Assembly (NCBI RefSeq): GCF_963675165.1
Contig: NC_087389.1
Span: 6,248,621 to 6,312,620, forward strand
DNA: 64,000 nt
Direction of reading: 5' to 3'
From: Halichondria panicea
Lineage: Eukaryota > Porifera > Demospongiae > Suberitida > Halichondriidae
Part shown: one piece after another, positions 10,757 to 21,461 of the stretch
Numbering within the stretch: the first letter of the stretch is position 1
Layout: each line of letters starts with the position of its first letter
Made by a program: the position numbers and the translations under genes
The notes under the pieces: model-generated
The model's input: only the letters and a program-made list of their open reading frames with translations
What the model was told of the DNA's origin: nothing
Database searches by the model: none

Positions 10757-11302
10757 ATGCTAACAGACGAAGACAGAAATTTGATTTCTCTCCTCAAAAC
10801 ACAATTTTCCTCAAAATTCGAACGTTGGAAGATACGACGCAATCAACCAAAGAAAAAACAGTTTGCAATTCTTTTGTATCGTCCAGATATGTTCAATACA
10901 ATGCAGCAAGATACAGATATAGATAAAGTGTTTCTTGAAGACATCAGACAGGGCTTTTCACACCCCTACTACTGTGCTGCTGTGCCTCGACCTCGTACAA
11001 AGCCAAGACTTGGCCCAAGTGATGACAAATTGTGTTCTGAAAGAATCATCCTACCCTCGCTCATGCGCTCAGTAGATCTACATGAAGTGATGAATGATGA
11101 TGCTCAGAACATCTACCTGTACACATACTATGAGCCTTGCCCAGATTGTGCTGACATTATTTTGGACTTTGTTGATACTCATCGAGACGGCTTTAATCTT
11201 CTTATCGTTGGATGCACTGAGTTATATCTTGATCCCCAAAAGAAGGGTATAACCAAGTCCAAGTTTGATGAGTGTGACAAGATAGTGCTGATACAAATCT
11301 AG
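10757..11302 (+). CDS. Small intronless deaminase-like protein (CSE...PCxxC zinc motif)
   Basis: A 181-aa single-exon frame. Zinc-deaminase hallmarks are visible: C93-S94-E95, then 31 residues later P127-C128-P-D-C131 (in YTYYEPCPDCADIILDF). That is the C[AS]E...PCxxC arrangement used by cytidine-deaminase-fold enzymes in which Cys replaces the usual His ligand. The 24-36 residue spacing of the superfamily is respected. The N-terminal third is basic (FERWKIRRNQPKKKQF). No signal peptide or membrane segment is seen. The frame is open further 5' but without an ATG; I chose 10757 because a TATA box lies 34 bp upstream. Substrate (nucleoside, DNA, RNA or other) cannot be told. It might belong to the AID/APOBEC-like or toxin-derived deaminase clades; that is inference. 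It sits between QNG1 and a broken duplicate of the last QNG1 exon. Confidence 0.65.
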   Translation: MLTDEDRNLISLLKTQFSSKFERWKIRRNQPKKKQFAILLYRPDMFNTMQQDTDIDKVFLEDIRQGFSHPYYCAAVPRPRTKPRLGPSDDKLCSERIILPSLMRSVDLHEVMNDDAQNIYLYTYYEPCPDCADIILDFVDTHRDGFNLLIVGCTELYLDPQKKGITKSKFDECDKIVLIQI

Positions 11303-12501
11303 GCACTAAACTCACGATGGACTGAAAACTGAATATAATATTACTCTGGTAAGTAGTATAGTATAGCTAGAATATCAGTAGTGTAAGTATAGTATAGCAT
11401 TAGCAGTAATGAACAGTCTTTATGTGAGCTTGTAAATTTCATAGATCGTTCACCGAGCCCCACCTTCTCTCTGATGTCAACAGTATCAGGGGGTGGACCG
11501 TCTGATGGAAGTGGGTCTCACTGTCCAACGATGACGGAGTAAAGTTTGTGATGTGTACCTGGTATCACACTCACACTAGCTGTGCAGTTCTAAAGAGATA
11601 CCTGGTGACAATAGGGCTGATGGTTATACAATGTATACCAGAGGCGATGGTACACCTTATCAAAACAAACTCACACTAGCTGTGCAGAGATACCGGTGAC
11701 AATAGGGCTGATGGTTATACAATGTATACCAGAGGCGATGGTACACCTTATCAAAACAACCAAATGATACCCACGATGTACCTCTTGGGTGGTAATGGAA
11801 AGCATCGTTATAATAAATTATAGTAATACATGTATGTATTGTACTTCAAATTGATATATCTTAGCACTGTTACATTCATATGATGTGAAAATCAAGCTTA
11901 GTCAAGCCTTTATACCATAATAATTATTATGATAGGCTGATCCATAAAAAAAATTTTTGGGATTTATCTCATGGCCGGGCATTTAAAATGATAAAAACGG
12001 GTGGGCGTAATAACCGTGGTTGCTATGGCAACACATGTTGCACCATTTTATTCCTTGTTGTATGGGCATTCTATTGGTATATGGTTGCTAGGCATTTTAT
12101 TGCTCTGGAAACCCGATAGAGAATTTACAGACATTTCACTTCACTGTTAATTAAGAATCCGACGGTTAAAGGGTTAATTAACCAAATTCAAATATTTTCA
12201 TTCGCAGCTAGCTAGCTCTTGCTTGGTCTGAGCTCCTTGTAATCGAGTTCCTTCGCAGCCAGGTATGGTTCAATACTAAAATTAGCCTTTGCTAGAGTCA
12301 ATAATCCTTCTTTTCACGATCATTTTATGGAAAATATACGGGGTGTTACCCGCCCACTATGACGTGGACAAATCTGATTGGCACTGCCAACATTCTGGCA
12401 GTGGTCCACGGAATTGCTGCAATAGTGACCAGACGTTCCCTCCCTCCCACATCTGCTCGCGAGACTACTGATCATTGAAGGTTGGAGTTCTAGTATAATA
12501 A
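11303..12501. other. Intergenic with tandem duplication
   Basis: No gene seen. An approximately 95-bp segment is tandemly duplicated (11571-11670 and 11671-11759; shared core gctgatggttatacaatgta). The remainder is unremarkable A/T-rich sequence. Confidence 0.6.
11571..11759. repeat. Tandem duplication of an approximately 95-bp segment
   Basis: Both copies run from tcacactagctgtgcag to ccttatcaaaacaa. The first copy carries a few extra bases (ttctaaagagatacctgg versus agataccgg). High identity implies a recent event. Confidence 0.9.
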
Positions 12502-12825
12502 TCAGTGGTTGCTTTCCAAATCTTTTTTCTTTCTTTCTTTCAGCCATGCATAGTTCCCCCACATCACACACACTAACCTCCCCCCCACACACACACACTC
12601 CCACACCACAGCTGATCAAGGAGCAGATGATCTCTCTAGCGAGGGAAGCGTCCCGTCCCTTCATTGTGAGCAGACTGACCTCTCCTCTGTCAAGATCGAC
12701 TACTATCTCTGGAACTACGCTAAAACCCACACCTCTGACATGAACTCTCACCCCATACACAGAACAAAAGCTATCTTCTACTAATCAGTTTGGCATGTTT
12801 GTTAATATACATAAATTCTGTAAGT
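12502..12825 (+). pseudogene. Broken duplicate of the terminal QNG1 exon
   Basis: The segment repeats the end of QNG1 intron 6 (tcagtggttgctttccaaat and a CA-rich acceptor tract), the whole last coding exon and some 3' flank. Relative to 10260-10427, a 5-nt insertion after gcgtccc shifts the frame, so the exon cannot encode the QNG1 C terminus. No other QNG1 exons are nearby, so it is a dead exon copy. Confidence 0.9.
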
Positions 12826-13349
12826 GTTAGCAATTAAGCACAACAAAATCTTTTAAAATTGTCATCTTAGCCTCTTCTACTATAATTATTTGAGTCCAGC
12901 CTCTGGCAGAGGAGGCACTGTATACCATCCAGGGAGAGGTACATTGTCCCTGGACTAAGTTAGTGTTTTTTTATGAGTATATACATTATTGAGTTTGACA
13001 TAATAATAAATTGTTTATTATTATGTCATTATTATTTATACATGTACTTGAGCCATAACCCACCGGAACTGATTTACATGGCTTCCATGCGTACACGTAC
13101 AGTACATACTGTACTGCTTATAGTCTGCCGCGTTTCCAGGCCATAAAACGGAAAGTGATTTCGACTGGAGACAAGGATATTGCACATTAATCATTTGTAC
13201 ACTGATTGTGCGTAGATACTGACATCATTTGAGTGCTACAGTAGTATATAGCATAATAGCTACATAGACACGGGGATGAGGCTACAGTTGTGTCCATAAA
13301 AGGTATTAATAAAGTGACAATTTTGCATGAAAATTAGAATAATGCAAAA
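12826..13349. other. Intergenic, no gene seen
   Basis: Includes a dispersed repeat fragment at about 12896-12965 also found in QNG1 intron 5 (8578-8640), and A/T-rich sequence with TTATTAT runs. Confidence 0.5.
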
Positions 13350-14087
13350 TCAAGTTCCTTCGTCTGATTCGTCTATAAGTTTGGTTCTCTCGTCACCTCC
13401 CACCACCTCCCCTCCACCACCCTCCAGCACACTGTCCTCCAGGGTCCACACCTGCACACATATAGGGGGAGGGTATAATAATGATGTGTTCACTACATGT
13501 ACTAATTATACATGGGTCACAGTTTCTATTGACACTCTTTAGAGTTATACATGTGTACAGGTGATCTAACCTCAAATCGTCCCATTTTCTCTGAGCTGTT
13601 GGATCCTGATCGACCTCTGACCTCTGTCTCCTCTCCTGCTGGCTCCAGACTAGTGGGCGTCGCCTCATCCCACTCATCACTGAACACAAGACGCCCACTC
13701 CTACACACGCGAAAATTATAATAATTATATTTTTTTGCGTATATTTTTACAGGGATCTAATGATCTTTTTGAGGCCACTATTATGTATAAGGACACACTT
13801 TCTAACTTCTCCCGAAGCTCCGTTCTCTTCGTCAGCGCCACGCCCCCTCTGGTTGCTATTGACAACAGTCGGTATGGCCCCAGACAGCGGAGAGAGGTCG
13901 TCGTCAAGTGCATCTTGGTTACATATGGACAGCTCATTCCGAATAGCAGAGTCACGAAACTTCCTATCAAATGAAAACATACAACATTTCAAATCAAGGA
14001 AGTAAATTGGTGATTATCTGGGCTTACAAAGTTCTTGTTGGGTTGAATTCAAATCTCTTGTGTCTGTACTGACTTGACCTTCGCCAT
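13350..14087 (-). CDS. Unrecognised small protein, four exons
   Basis: Exons 14074-14087, 13799-13963, 13571-13700 and 13350-13451 close in phase and give 136 aa starting MAKVKKFRDSAIRNELSICN and ending DERTKLIDESDEGT. The middle is hydrophilic, rich in Ser, Gly, Glu and Arg. The most conserved-looking part is GRLVFSDEWDEATPTSLEP. There is no signal peptide, membrane segment or motif I can name, and it is probably largely disordered. The first exon has only 14 coding nucleotides and is the weakest part of the model. Its start codon faces that of NOL9 across 180 bp. Agreement of three independent splice phases is the main evidence that it is real. Confidence 0.55.
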
Positions 14088-14267
14088 GAGCGCACTCTAG
14101 GCCTCGCACAACAAACACACTGTCCCATAGTTTTACTGCTGTTATTTTAATTTCAGCACTACAAAAATGCTGGTTCAAAGGTCAATCCAAAGAATAAATG
14201 TGTACTATTTAGAAAATTGTTTACCCACATGGCTACTAAATTGTACTGACTTATTAAAGTTCCTAAA
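14088..14267. promoter_or_regulatory. Bidirectional promoter region, small gene / NOL9
   Basis: 180 bp between two divergent start codons. No TATA box is evident. The compactness suggests co-regulated, constitutive expression. Confidence 0.45.
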
Positions 14268-17200
14268 ATGGATAGCAGACGTGCCTCTGCTCAGGCTACC
14301 CCCAGCAACACTGTAATAGCAGCAGCTAGCTCTACAAGTCAAAACACCTCCTCCAGTAAGAAAAAGAAGAAAGGTATGAAAAATACTAGCCCTGGAGCAC
14401 AACCCACTGTCATGGCGAAGAGTGCAAAGGTAAAAAAGGCAAAGGTGTCGCATACTACCGTGGGACTGCTTATGGCTCGATCACCATGGTTACGAAAGGA
14501 TAACATCTACCTTGGCGTGCTGCAGAAACACTCAGTGAGTCTTGAGTAATTATGCTGAGTCAGCAAATAATATTCTGCGTCTCCGTCCATAAATGCAAAT
14601 GCAAATGCAGCAAATTAGAATTAAATATCTCCATCAGCCCCTCCCCTTTTTCTGCAGGTGCTCCATTTCCACGGTTGTGTACAGTTACAAGTGCTGGCCG
14701 GACTCATACACTGCAATGGCTTCATCATCAAGCCCACCCCCACTTATCACACACTCTATTCTCCGCCCACCTCCCCCTCACTGGCCCTATCACCTTTGGA
14801 CCCTCAGATGCAGGTCAGACCACACAATATATTTGATCTCGTACCATTATAAAGCAAGATTTACAGCATTATATTGTTTATTGTTTTTTTCAGGATGATG
14901 AATTCGATGCGTACTTGGCTCCATTCCGAGACAGAGATAGTCTCCACTTCCATTCCAGTTCCAAAGAACCCTCTCATCCCAAACCAAAGTGCAACGGCAG
15001 CGGATGCCTACACGTGGACATTGGTACACCATGCACTAGATGCACTAGATACTAGAGTAGTTCTGCAAAACATTTTAGTCTAAGTATACGCTAAGTCAAT
15101 CTCAACTTTTAATTGTTGAGTAACTAGAACTGTCGGGTATACAGTAAGTATAATAAGTACTTCCCCCTATTTTGTTTACTTTCGACCTTTAACCTCTGTA
15201 GGTTTGGAGGATGCTAACCAATTGAACCTGCTTATTCGTAAGGACTGGAGTGATATGACAGCCCTAGTGTTGCTGAGGGCAGTGGAGGGTTGCCTAGTGC
15301 CGCTACTCAACCACTGGACACACCCACTACCCATACTAGCTGTAGTAAGTGATGTCTGATCTATATAGTACCGTATAGCGAGTAATTAATTTCTTTGGTG
15401 CAAAATGTTGTATGAACGACCCCATTTAAATATTCGTACAGCTCAGGATAGTGACGTTGACATAATTATTGCGTGGAATAATTTTATACTTAATTTTCAT
15501 ATGATGCCCTACCATACAACAAAATGTTCACCATACAAAATAACCCGCTATACGTTACATACTATATACATCTACTAGTTACTATAACTGCTTACACATG
15601 TTTATAGGCCCAAATACATTTACCAAGAACTGTACTAGTGTACTGTGTAACAGCTCTGACTGAAGGAGCGTGTTTTATGGGCCTAATCTACTAAGAACCA
15701 TAATTTTATACTACATACAGTACAGTGTACACTTCCTAGACTCAAGGATTCTTTTATTGATAAGTGGGCCGGGATGGAGGGAGAAAGAGTGCATGGGGAT
15801 ATTCTATATAATTATGTGTTTGTATTCATCCTTCCAGCCTTCTCAAGTGGTGCAGGGATTTCAGACTCTGACTGTTACTGAGACCAAGAAGAAACTTGCT
15901 CTCCCCCAGGAATATATGGAGGTGGCCTGGGAAGTGGCCGCCAATGATGGTGAGAGTGGGCGGTTGTGTGTGTGGGCAGTTGTGACTGTGTGTGTGCAGG
16001 TGCGAAGGTGCTAGTGTGTGGACCTGGGAACAGTGGTAAGTCAACACACTGCCGTTTCCTCATCAACTACATGCTCAATAGGTAAAGAAGTTTCATAACC
16101 AGCACACAATCACGTCATGCATGTACATCGATCATCTGTATCTTTTTCCCCGCTCTCTACCTCCCCCCCCCCCTCCTCCGCTATTGTAGGTACCCGCGTG
16201 TGTGCTACCTTGAGTGTGACCTGGGTCAGCCAGAGTTCAGTGTACCCGAGGTCCTCTCCCTACACATCATCACTGCCCCACTCTTCGGACCACCCTACAC
16301 ACACTTCAGGAAACCATACAAGTGAGGAAATTGCTTCTAAAATACAGTTGTTAGTGAAGCCTCTAATTAGCAGGGGCAGGACAAACTCACCCTCTCGAAC
16401 ACCAAATTAATATGCCTTAGTAGTAAACTAGGCCTAAGAGGTGGTTATTGTTAGTCTAGAGGTGGTTAGTACCAACCACCACCACCGACCAGTGTGGGCA
16501 CATCACTGCGCTGCTATAGTATTCCTAATTTGTTTATGTGTATTACTGCCTTCCTCTCTTGTCAGATCCTATTACTACGGTGACAAGACCCCCGAGGCTG
16601 ACCCTGAGTATTACCTTAGTTTATTGACCGCCCTCCACCAGCACTTCATTGAGGGGGTACGATCTAGTGACCCCTCAATACCCCTCGTCATCAACACGTG
16701 TGGATGGGTAAAAAGTACGTCACTCACACACACCCTCACACATCACACATCTCACACACTCTGGCATCACACATCACACCCTCACAGACATGGGCGTCCA
16801 GTTGTTCCTAGACACTGTACGAGTTCTCACGCCCACACACATCGTCAGAATTTTATTATCTCCAAAAATCAATATTCTTGAAGATCTACCGTTATTAACC
16901 CCTGCATTCCTCAATTCTGGATCAGGTCTGTTCAGAACACCAGATATCGAAGTAAGCTCTAAAAAACTCTCACTATCTGTTATGTAATAATTATAGGCTC
17001 CGTCCAATCAGAGTGCAGTTACCCCTGGTGATAATGATGATGATGATGTCATAATGTACGCTTCCAGTGACGAAGCTTTGTCTCTTAGTGAAGAGTCCAG
17101 GTCAGTGTGTACAACCTTGTTGACCTTTGAACTTCAACCTTTGTAAATTGTTACCCTAGCGATGACCTCTCTTCAACCTCACCCTCGTCTGATGAAGACA

Positions 17201-19054
17201 GCAACAAATCTGACCAATCAGAGAGCTCGAACAGCGACCAGTTACATAGTGACAACGAGCGACGAATCAGACGCAAGAAATTGAGAATGTCGGGAGCTAG
17301 CTACACCGTACATGGGGGGCGTGGTCAAGCCCAGCCGAGAAAACATATGATCTCTATGGCCCAGCACATAGCGAAGGGCTGGATAGAGTCCCCACCCTAT
17401 AAAGTGCGTTATCTCAACACCTTGGCTGAACACTCTGCCAAGTAAGTGTAACTAACATATGTACACCACAGACTATTTTCCCACTTTTGTGTGCACTGTA
17501 CATGTCATTGTGCATTGTGTTCTACTGTGAAAAGTCTGTCATACAAAATTATGTTGTGGTAGTAATAAGGTATGGCAATAATTATGAACCAACAACTTTG
17601 CTCCTGAAAAGGTGTTCATTTTTATGAAGATGACGAACTGATTGTCACTCAATACAGGAATTCCAAGGAGACTAGAAGGCTTGGGTACATTGCGTACTTC
17701 AGTGGACTGTTTCCATTGGCTAATGATATTGCCAAGCAACACGGCCTCCCGGATCCCCATAGCAACATCCTCCGATATGCCCCGCCTCTTGAGATACCAT
17801 GGAAGGATGTAGCAGTCCACGTCATACACAAAAATGTAAGTTGTAGTTTTTTAATTTTGTAACTAAAATGAATTGTTCACGTATGTTTCTCTACCGGCTA
17901 GGTGCTCAACAGCCAGTCATTGTACGCTCTGAATGGGAAGATTGTGGTCCTCGGTCGAGTTGACACGAAAGAGGTGAGTATAGTTGTTATTGCTACATGT
18001 TAGAACTTCACCCTCCACACACACACGCGCGCAGTTTGCGGAGAGGGACCCTGGATCACCTGATCTCCCTCGATTCCTCAAATCAGACACTCCACTCATT
18101 GAATTCATTGGACTGGGTGAGCTGTGTGGGTGTGTGTGTAAGCAATTTCGCAAAGGTTGTAATTATAATTATAGCCTTGCATCCTTTTCCTAGTAATTTT
18201 TCTGGTAGCTGTATTATTAGTAGTATGGCGAAGAGTGCAATACGGGATGAATAGCACGAGTAACAAGCAATGCATACTATTGATTGTTAATCGTTTGTGA
18301 TGCAGTTTCAGTAAAAAAAATTTGCCGCAGCCGTTATTCGAACGTGCGGTCGTCAAGGCAGTAATTGCACGTCGTTAATGATGACGTGCAATTACTGATA
18401 CGCGATTAATCAATGTACGAATCACAGTGAATAGTAGGACAACATGCGATTCATGTAGAGCACTAAAGTGCAAACCCTCGGCTGGTGACATGATTATAAA
18501 GAAACCAGAAGAGTGATGTAATACAGTGCATGTAGTGATGAATGACTGAGCTGTCTAACACAGCAACTCAGGAGCAATAAAACTAAACCAGACTGGAGGC
18601 ATGCTGAAACTGACATTGAGAACAGAGTTTTAGTTCTAGTGTACATGAGGCATGCACAGTGTAATAATTATCTTTGAGAGCCCATAATTTGTGTTTATAA
18701 TTATATTGTCCATTTTTAAAACTGCAATCGATTGAAGGTTGCAAAGTAAATGTTTGAACTTTGATAATCCCCACACACACACATGGCACAGGAATTCTCC
18801 GAGGTGTGGACATCAAAAGAAAAGTGTTTTACGTGACCTCCCCAGAGTGTAACTCCACCCATTCACTCGCTAGAGTCAACACCATCGCCCTTGGCAATCC
18901 AGACAACCTTGACCTCTACACCTCTCAAAAGGTACCACATTTATTTATGCATTATTTTGTTACTATATACCCCATGCAGACTGAAGCCGAGCAGCCTTAT
19001 ATGGTAAAGGGTTACCAGTCCCTCCTCGGAACGTTCTCATGGAAATTATCTTAA
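14268..19054 (+). CDS. NOL9: Polynucleotide 5'-hydroxyl kinase NOL9 (Grc3 family)
   Basis: Sixteen exons: 14268-14534, 14658-14813, 14894-15023, 15202-15344, 15838-15949, 16000-16081, 16190-16321, 16566-16714, 16788-16951, 16997-17100, 17160-17441, 17658-17835, 17902-17973, 18035-18116, 18792-18931, 18980-19054. They encode 755 aa (human about 702) and all phases close. A basic Ser/Lys-rich N terminus suggests nucleolar targeting. The P-loop GPGNSGKST is at residues 277-285, followed by CYLECDLGQPEFSVPEVLSL (Walker B/lid region) and NTCGWVKNMGVQL, typical of the Clp1/Grc3 family. An acidic Ser/Asp insertion follows. The C-terminal domain includes FIGLGILRGVD and SLARVNTIALGNP. The family phosphorylates 5'-OH RNA ends in ITS2 processing of pre-rRNA, with LAS1L. 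AATAAA overlaps the stop region (19053-19058). Related C-terminal exons are fused to ankyrin repeats at 26.8-27.7 kb. Confidence 0.92.
16434..16508. repeat. Dispersed repeat, AAGAGGTGGTTA family, copy 1 (NOL9 intron)
   Basis: Runs from ctaagaggtggttattgtta to gaccagtgtgggcacatcac. The family also occurs at 31526-31700, 44076-44181 (truncated) and 57436-57575. Confidence 0.85.
18359..18397. repeat. Perfect inverted repeat, 15-bp arms (NOL9 intron)
   Basis: cagtaattgcacgtc at 18359-18373 pairs exactly with gacgtgcaattactg at 18383-18397, with a 9-nt loop. It lies in the long 675-bp intron before the penultimate NOL9 exon. Confidence 0.92.
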
Positions 19055-19058
19055 TAAA
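19053..19058 (+). terminator. Polyadenylation signal AATAAA of NOL9
   Basis: A canonical hexamer overlapping the stop codon of NOL9. With the usual 10-30 nt spacing, it would give an almost absent 3' UTR. Confidence 0.45.
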
Positions 19059-19145
19059 TTTGTTGTTCGTAATTTGTGTAATATTACGTATGTTTAGAAT
19101 TGTGTTATGTTACGAATATCTATCCCATAGTATGCATGCTTGCAC

Positions 19146-19373
19146 GCACACTGATGAAGATCAGGCAATGAGTTGTAAAAGTTTTGCATTGAAAAATGGA
19201 ATCAACAAAATAACTGATAATTATGTCTTGTGTTGTTGTGTGATGTGTGTACGTCTACATACGCACATTGATGAAGATCAGGCAATGAGTTGTAAAAGTT
19301 TTGCATTGAAAAGTGGAATCAACAAAATAACTGATAATTATGTCGTTGTGTGATGTGTGTACGTCTACATACG
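19146..19373. repeat. 117-bp tandem duplication downstream of NOL9
   Basis: The core gatgaagatcaggcaatgag begins at 19153 and 19270. The two copies are nearly identical through ataactgataattatgtc and tgatgtgtgtacgtctacat. Confidence 0.9.
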
Positions 19374-19447
19374 GATAATATGATCAGAGAATCGGAATGT
19401 ATAGAAAAAGGTGGTGAAAAAAATTCATAATTTATCAGGGCCTATAA

Positions 19448-19588
19448 AGCACTTGACAGACAGTGTCCTCAACAATAAAGCCTCCACTCAGTGTGCGACA
19501 TAAACCTAGCTTGGACAGCCTGAAGCAATGTTCATATCGGACCTTGGGTTTTGGAAAGAGCTACTCATGGGTCTGGTTGGAAGTGTCA
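19448..19588 (-). pseudogene. Degenerate duplicate of the end of the TRAF gene
   Basis: About 140 bp resemble the last coding part of the neighbouring TRAF gene (19717-19866), including gtgtcctcaacaataaagcc and caatgttcatatcggacctt. A small deletion and substitutions break the frame. It is a local tandem duplication remnant just downstream of the parent gene. Confidence 0.85.
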
Positions 19589-19706
19589 AAAATAAAACTT
19601 TCGAAAGACTTAAGTGAATACACAACTCATGAAACGAATTGAAACAGATAGCCACTTTAAGTGACTTAAGGTGCATAAAAATCAGGTGAGATTAATTGTA
19701 GTTGCT

Positions 19707-21136
19707 TTATTCAATAGAGCACTTGATAAACACAGTGTCCTCAACAATAAAGCCTCCACTCTTTAGTTCAGTGTGTGACACAAACCTTGGACAGCCTGAA
19801 GCAATGTTCATATCGGACCTTGGCTTTTGGAAAGAGCTGCGCGTGGGGTCTGGTTGGAAAGTGTCTATGATGTCCCTATTCCCCGTCTGATTAATCAGCT
19901 TGAAGATCACCTTGGATGTGAAAGGCCATGACAGAATATTGTCAAACTCTCCTTTCATGATCAAAAAGAACAGCGACAAGTGGGAGATGGTATTTCTAAC
20001 ACCATCTCCTATGAAGTACAACTTAAGACACATTTTGTAGCCGTATTGTCCTGAGTAGAATGGAAGGCTGAAAATCGCTGTACCTAATTGAGTTTCTCCT
20101 ATTTTCTCACTAAAGCCAGTAATCTTCCATAAGAATATTTCCTTCTGGGTCTCTAACTTTGCTAGACGAGATTTAAGCAAGCTAATCTCTTCATTTTTCT
20201 GCTTCATGTCTCTCATAAACTCTCTTGTAAGCTCACCGGCTAATTTTGTACCGCCTAACTTTTGAAGCACTCCCATTTCCTGCACTCCCATTTCCTTAAA
20301 AAAAAACAGAATCACAAACATAGACATTTCTTGAACTCACTGTGTGTATTGGATGCGGAGAAGTAGCTTCCTTTGGATCAACCGCTAGGTGAGCGTTTTC
20401 TTCCACACACAAGCATTCCTAAATTGTTGACTCAATCAATTCATCGTGCACACTGCAAAAACATACTTTATCTTGACAATCAACAGATGGGTCTTGCCAT
20501 GCACTTCGCAGATTGCCATGATCCGACCCATGAATGTTAAAATGTTGCACTGGCTCTCCCAGTGTCACCTGAAAATGGAAGATCCAATGTCATAATTTCT
20601 ACGAATATTTTTGCTTTACTTACTGTATGAGTATGCGTTCCAATTTGGTCTGGGGTCAGGACAACACCACATAGATTGGAAATAAAATTGCACGCTTTGA
20701 GATGAGCTTCCAACTCTGCCACCATGTCCTCCCATTGGCATCCCCGAGGGCAACTGACGATCATCTGCTTAACATCCCTTCTCACAAATCGATCAGGAAA
20801 ACACTGCGGAGGAGAGATCAAAAAACCAAACTTGTTCATTAAAATGAAGTTGCTCTTATAGCATATAGACCTACCTCATTCCCTTTGTGATATTCTTGAC
20901 AGTCAACTTTGGGGCATTTTGGCGAGCTGTAAAAATAGATGACAATTTTAAAACACATACATTGTGGTACTTGTCTACCTCTCTGCTAACAGCTCATCAG
21001 CACAGCATTCACACAGCCAGTGTCCACATATTGGCTGCACAGCATCCTTCAGGAGATGGTTGCAGTAGGGGCACTGGTACTTATCAAATAGTGCTGGATT
21101 CTTAGATGTACTTCGAAATACTTTGTGTCCTGGCAT
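19707..21136 (-). CDS. TRAF-family protein (RING, TRAF zinc finger, coiled coil, MATH)
   Basis: Six exons: 20979-21136, 20875-20926, 20624-20803, 20467-20568, 20341-20418, 19707-20294 (385 aa). All phases close. A C3HC4 RING occupies residues 22-62 (C22, C25, C37, H39, C42, C45, C57, C62). A TRAF-type zinc-finger region follows from about 71 (FVRRDVKQMIVSCPRGCQW...LKAC). A short coiled coil spans about 215-240, then a MATH/TRAF-C domain at about 241-385 (IFLWKITGF, FYSGQYGYKMCLKLYF, LSWPF, ASGCPRFV). TRAFs are adaptor E3 ligases linking receptors to NF-kappaB/JNK signalling. This one is short (human TRAFs about 410-570 aa) because the zinc-finger block is reduced. It is divergent from a RING-less MATH gene, with 325 bp between start codons. 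Confidence 0.88.
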
Positions 21137-21461
21137 CTCTCTAATGCATGCTAGCTAGATCATAAACCGATACTTGACTACCAACAAAACGACCTAGATC
21201 GATCATGCATGTATAATGAATGACTTAAGCTTATAAGGGGGGAGTCCTAGGGAACTTCCCAGGGAAAAGTCCCAAGTCAAGGTTGGAGTAATCCCTGGGA
21301 AAGTCCCAGTGTCTAAGAATTCACAAAACTGTCTATGTACTCTCCCACGCAAGATTCCCGTCAATTTTCAATCCCTAATCTGGGAAAACTGTCTAGGAAC
21401 TTAATACACAAGTCATTCAGATTGCTTTGCTCCATCATCTGTGTTACTTAGCCCACCAGCC
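21137..21461. promoter_or_regulatory. Shared promoter of TRAF and MATH genes with kappaB-like palindromes
   Basis: The 325 bp between two divergent start codons contain GGGAACTTCCC (21250-21260), which fits the NF-kappaB consensus GGGRNNYYCC on both strands. Looser relatives also occur: GGGAAAAGTCCC (21262-21273) and GGGAAAGTCCC (21297-21307). Clustering in a TRAF promoter suggests Rel/NF-kappaB feedback; that is inference. Confidence 0.45.

Noticed and set aside
17612-17657. Extending a NOL9 exon upstream to include VHFYEDDELIVTQYR
   Set aside because: The frame reads well, but no acceptor gives the required phase. The acceptor at 17655-17657 does, and continues HSAK-NSKETRRLG.
18318-18360. 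tRNA-like or SINE-like GTTCGAAT segment on the minus strand followed by a T run
   Set aside because: The stem around GTTCGAAT does not form a proper T-arm and no other cloverleaf arms are present.
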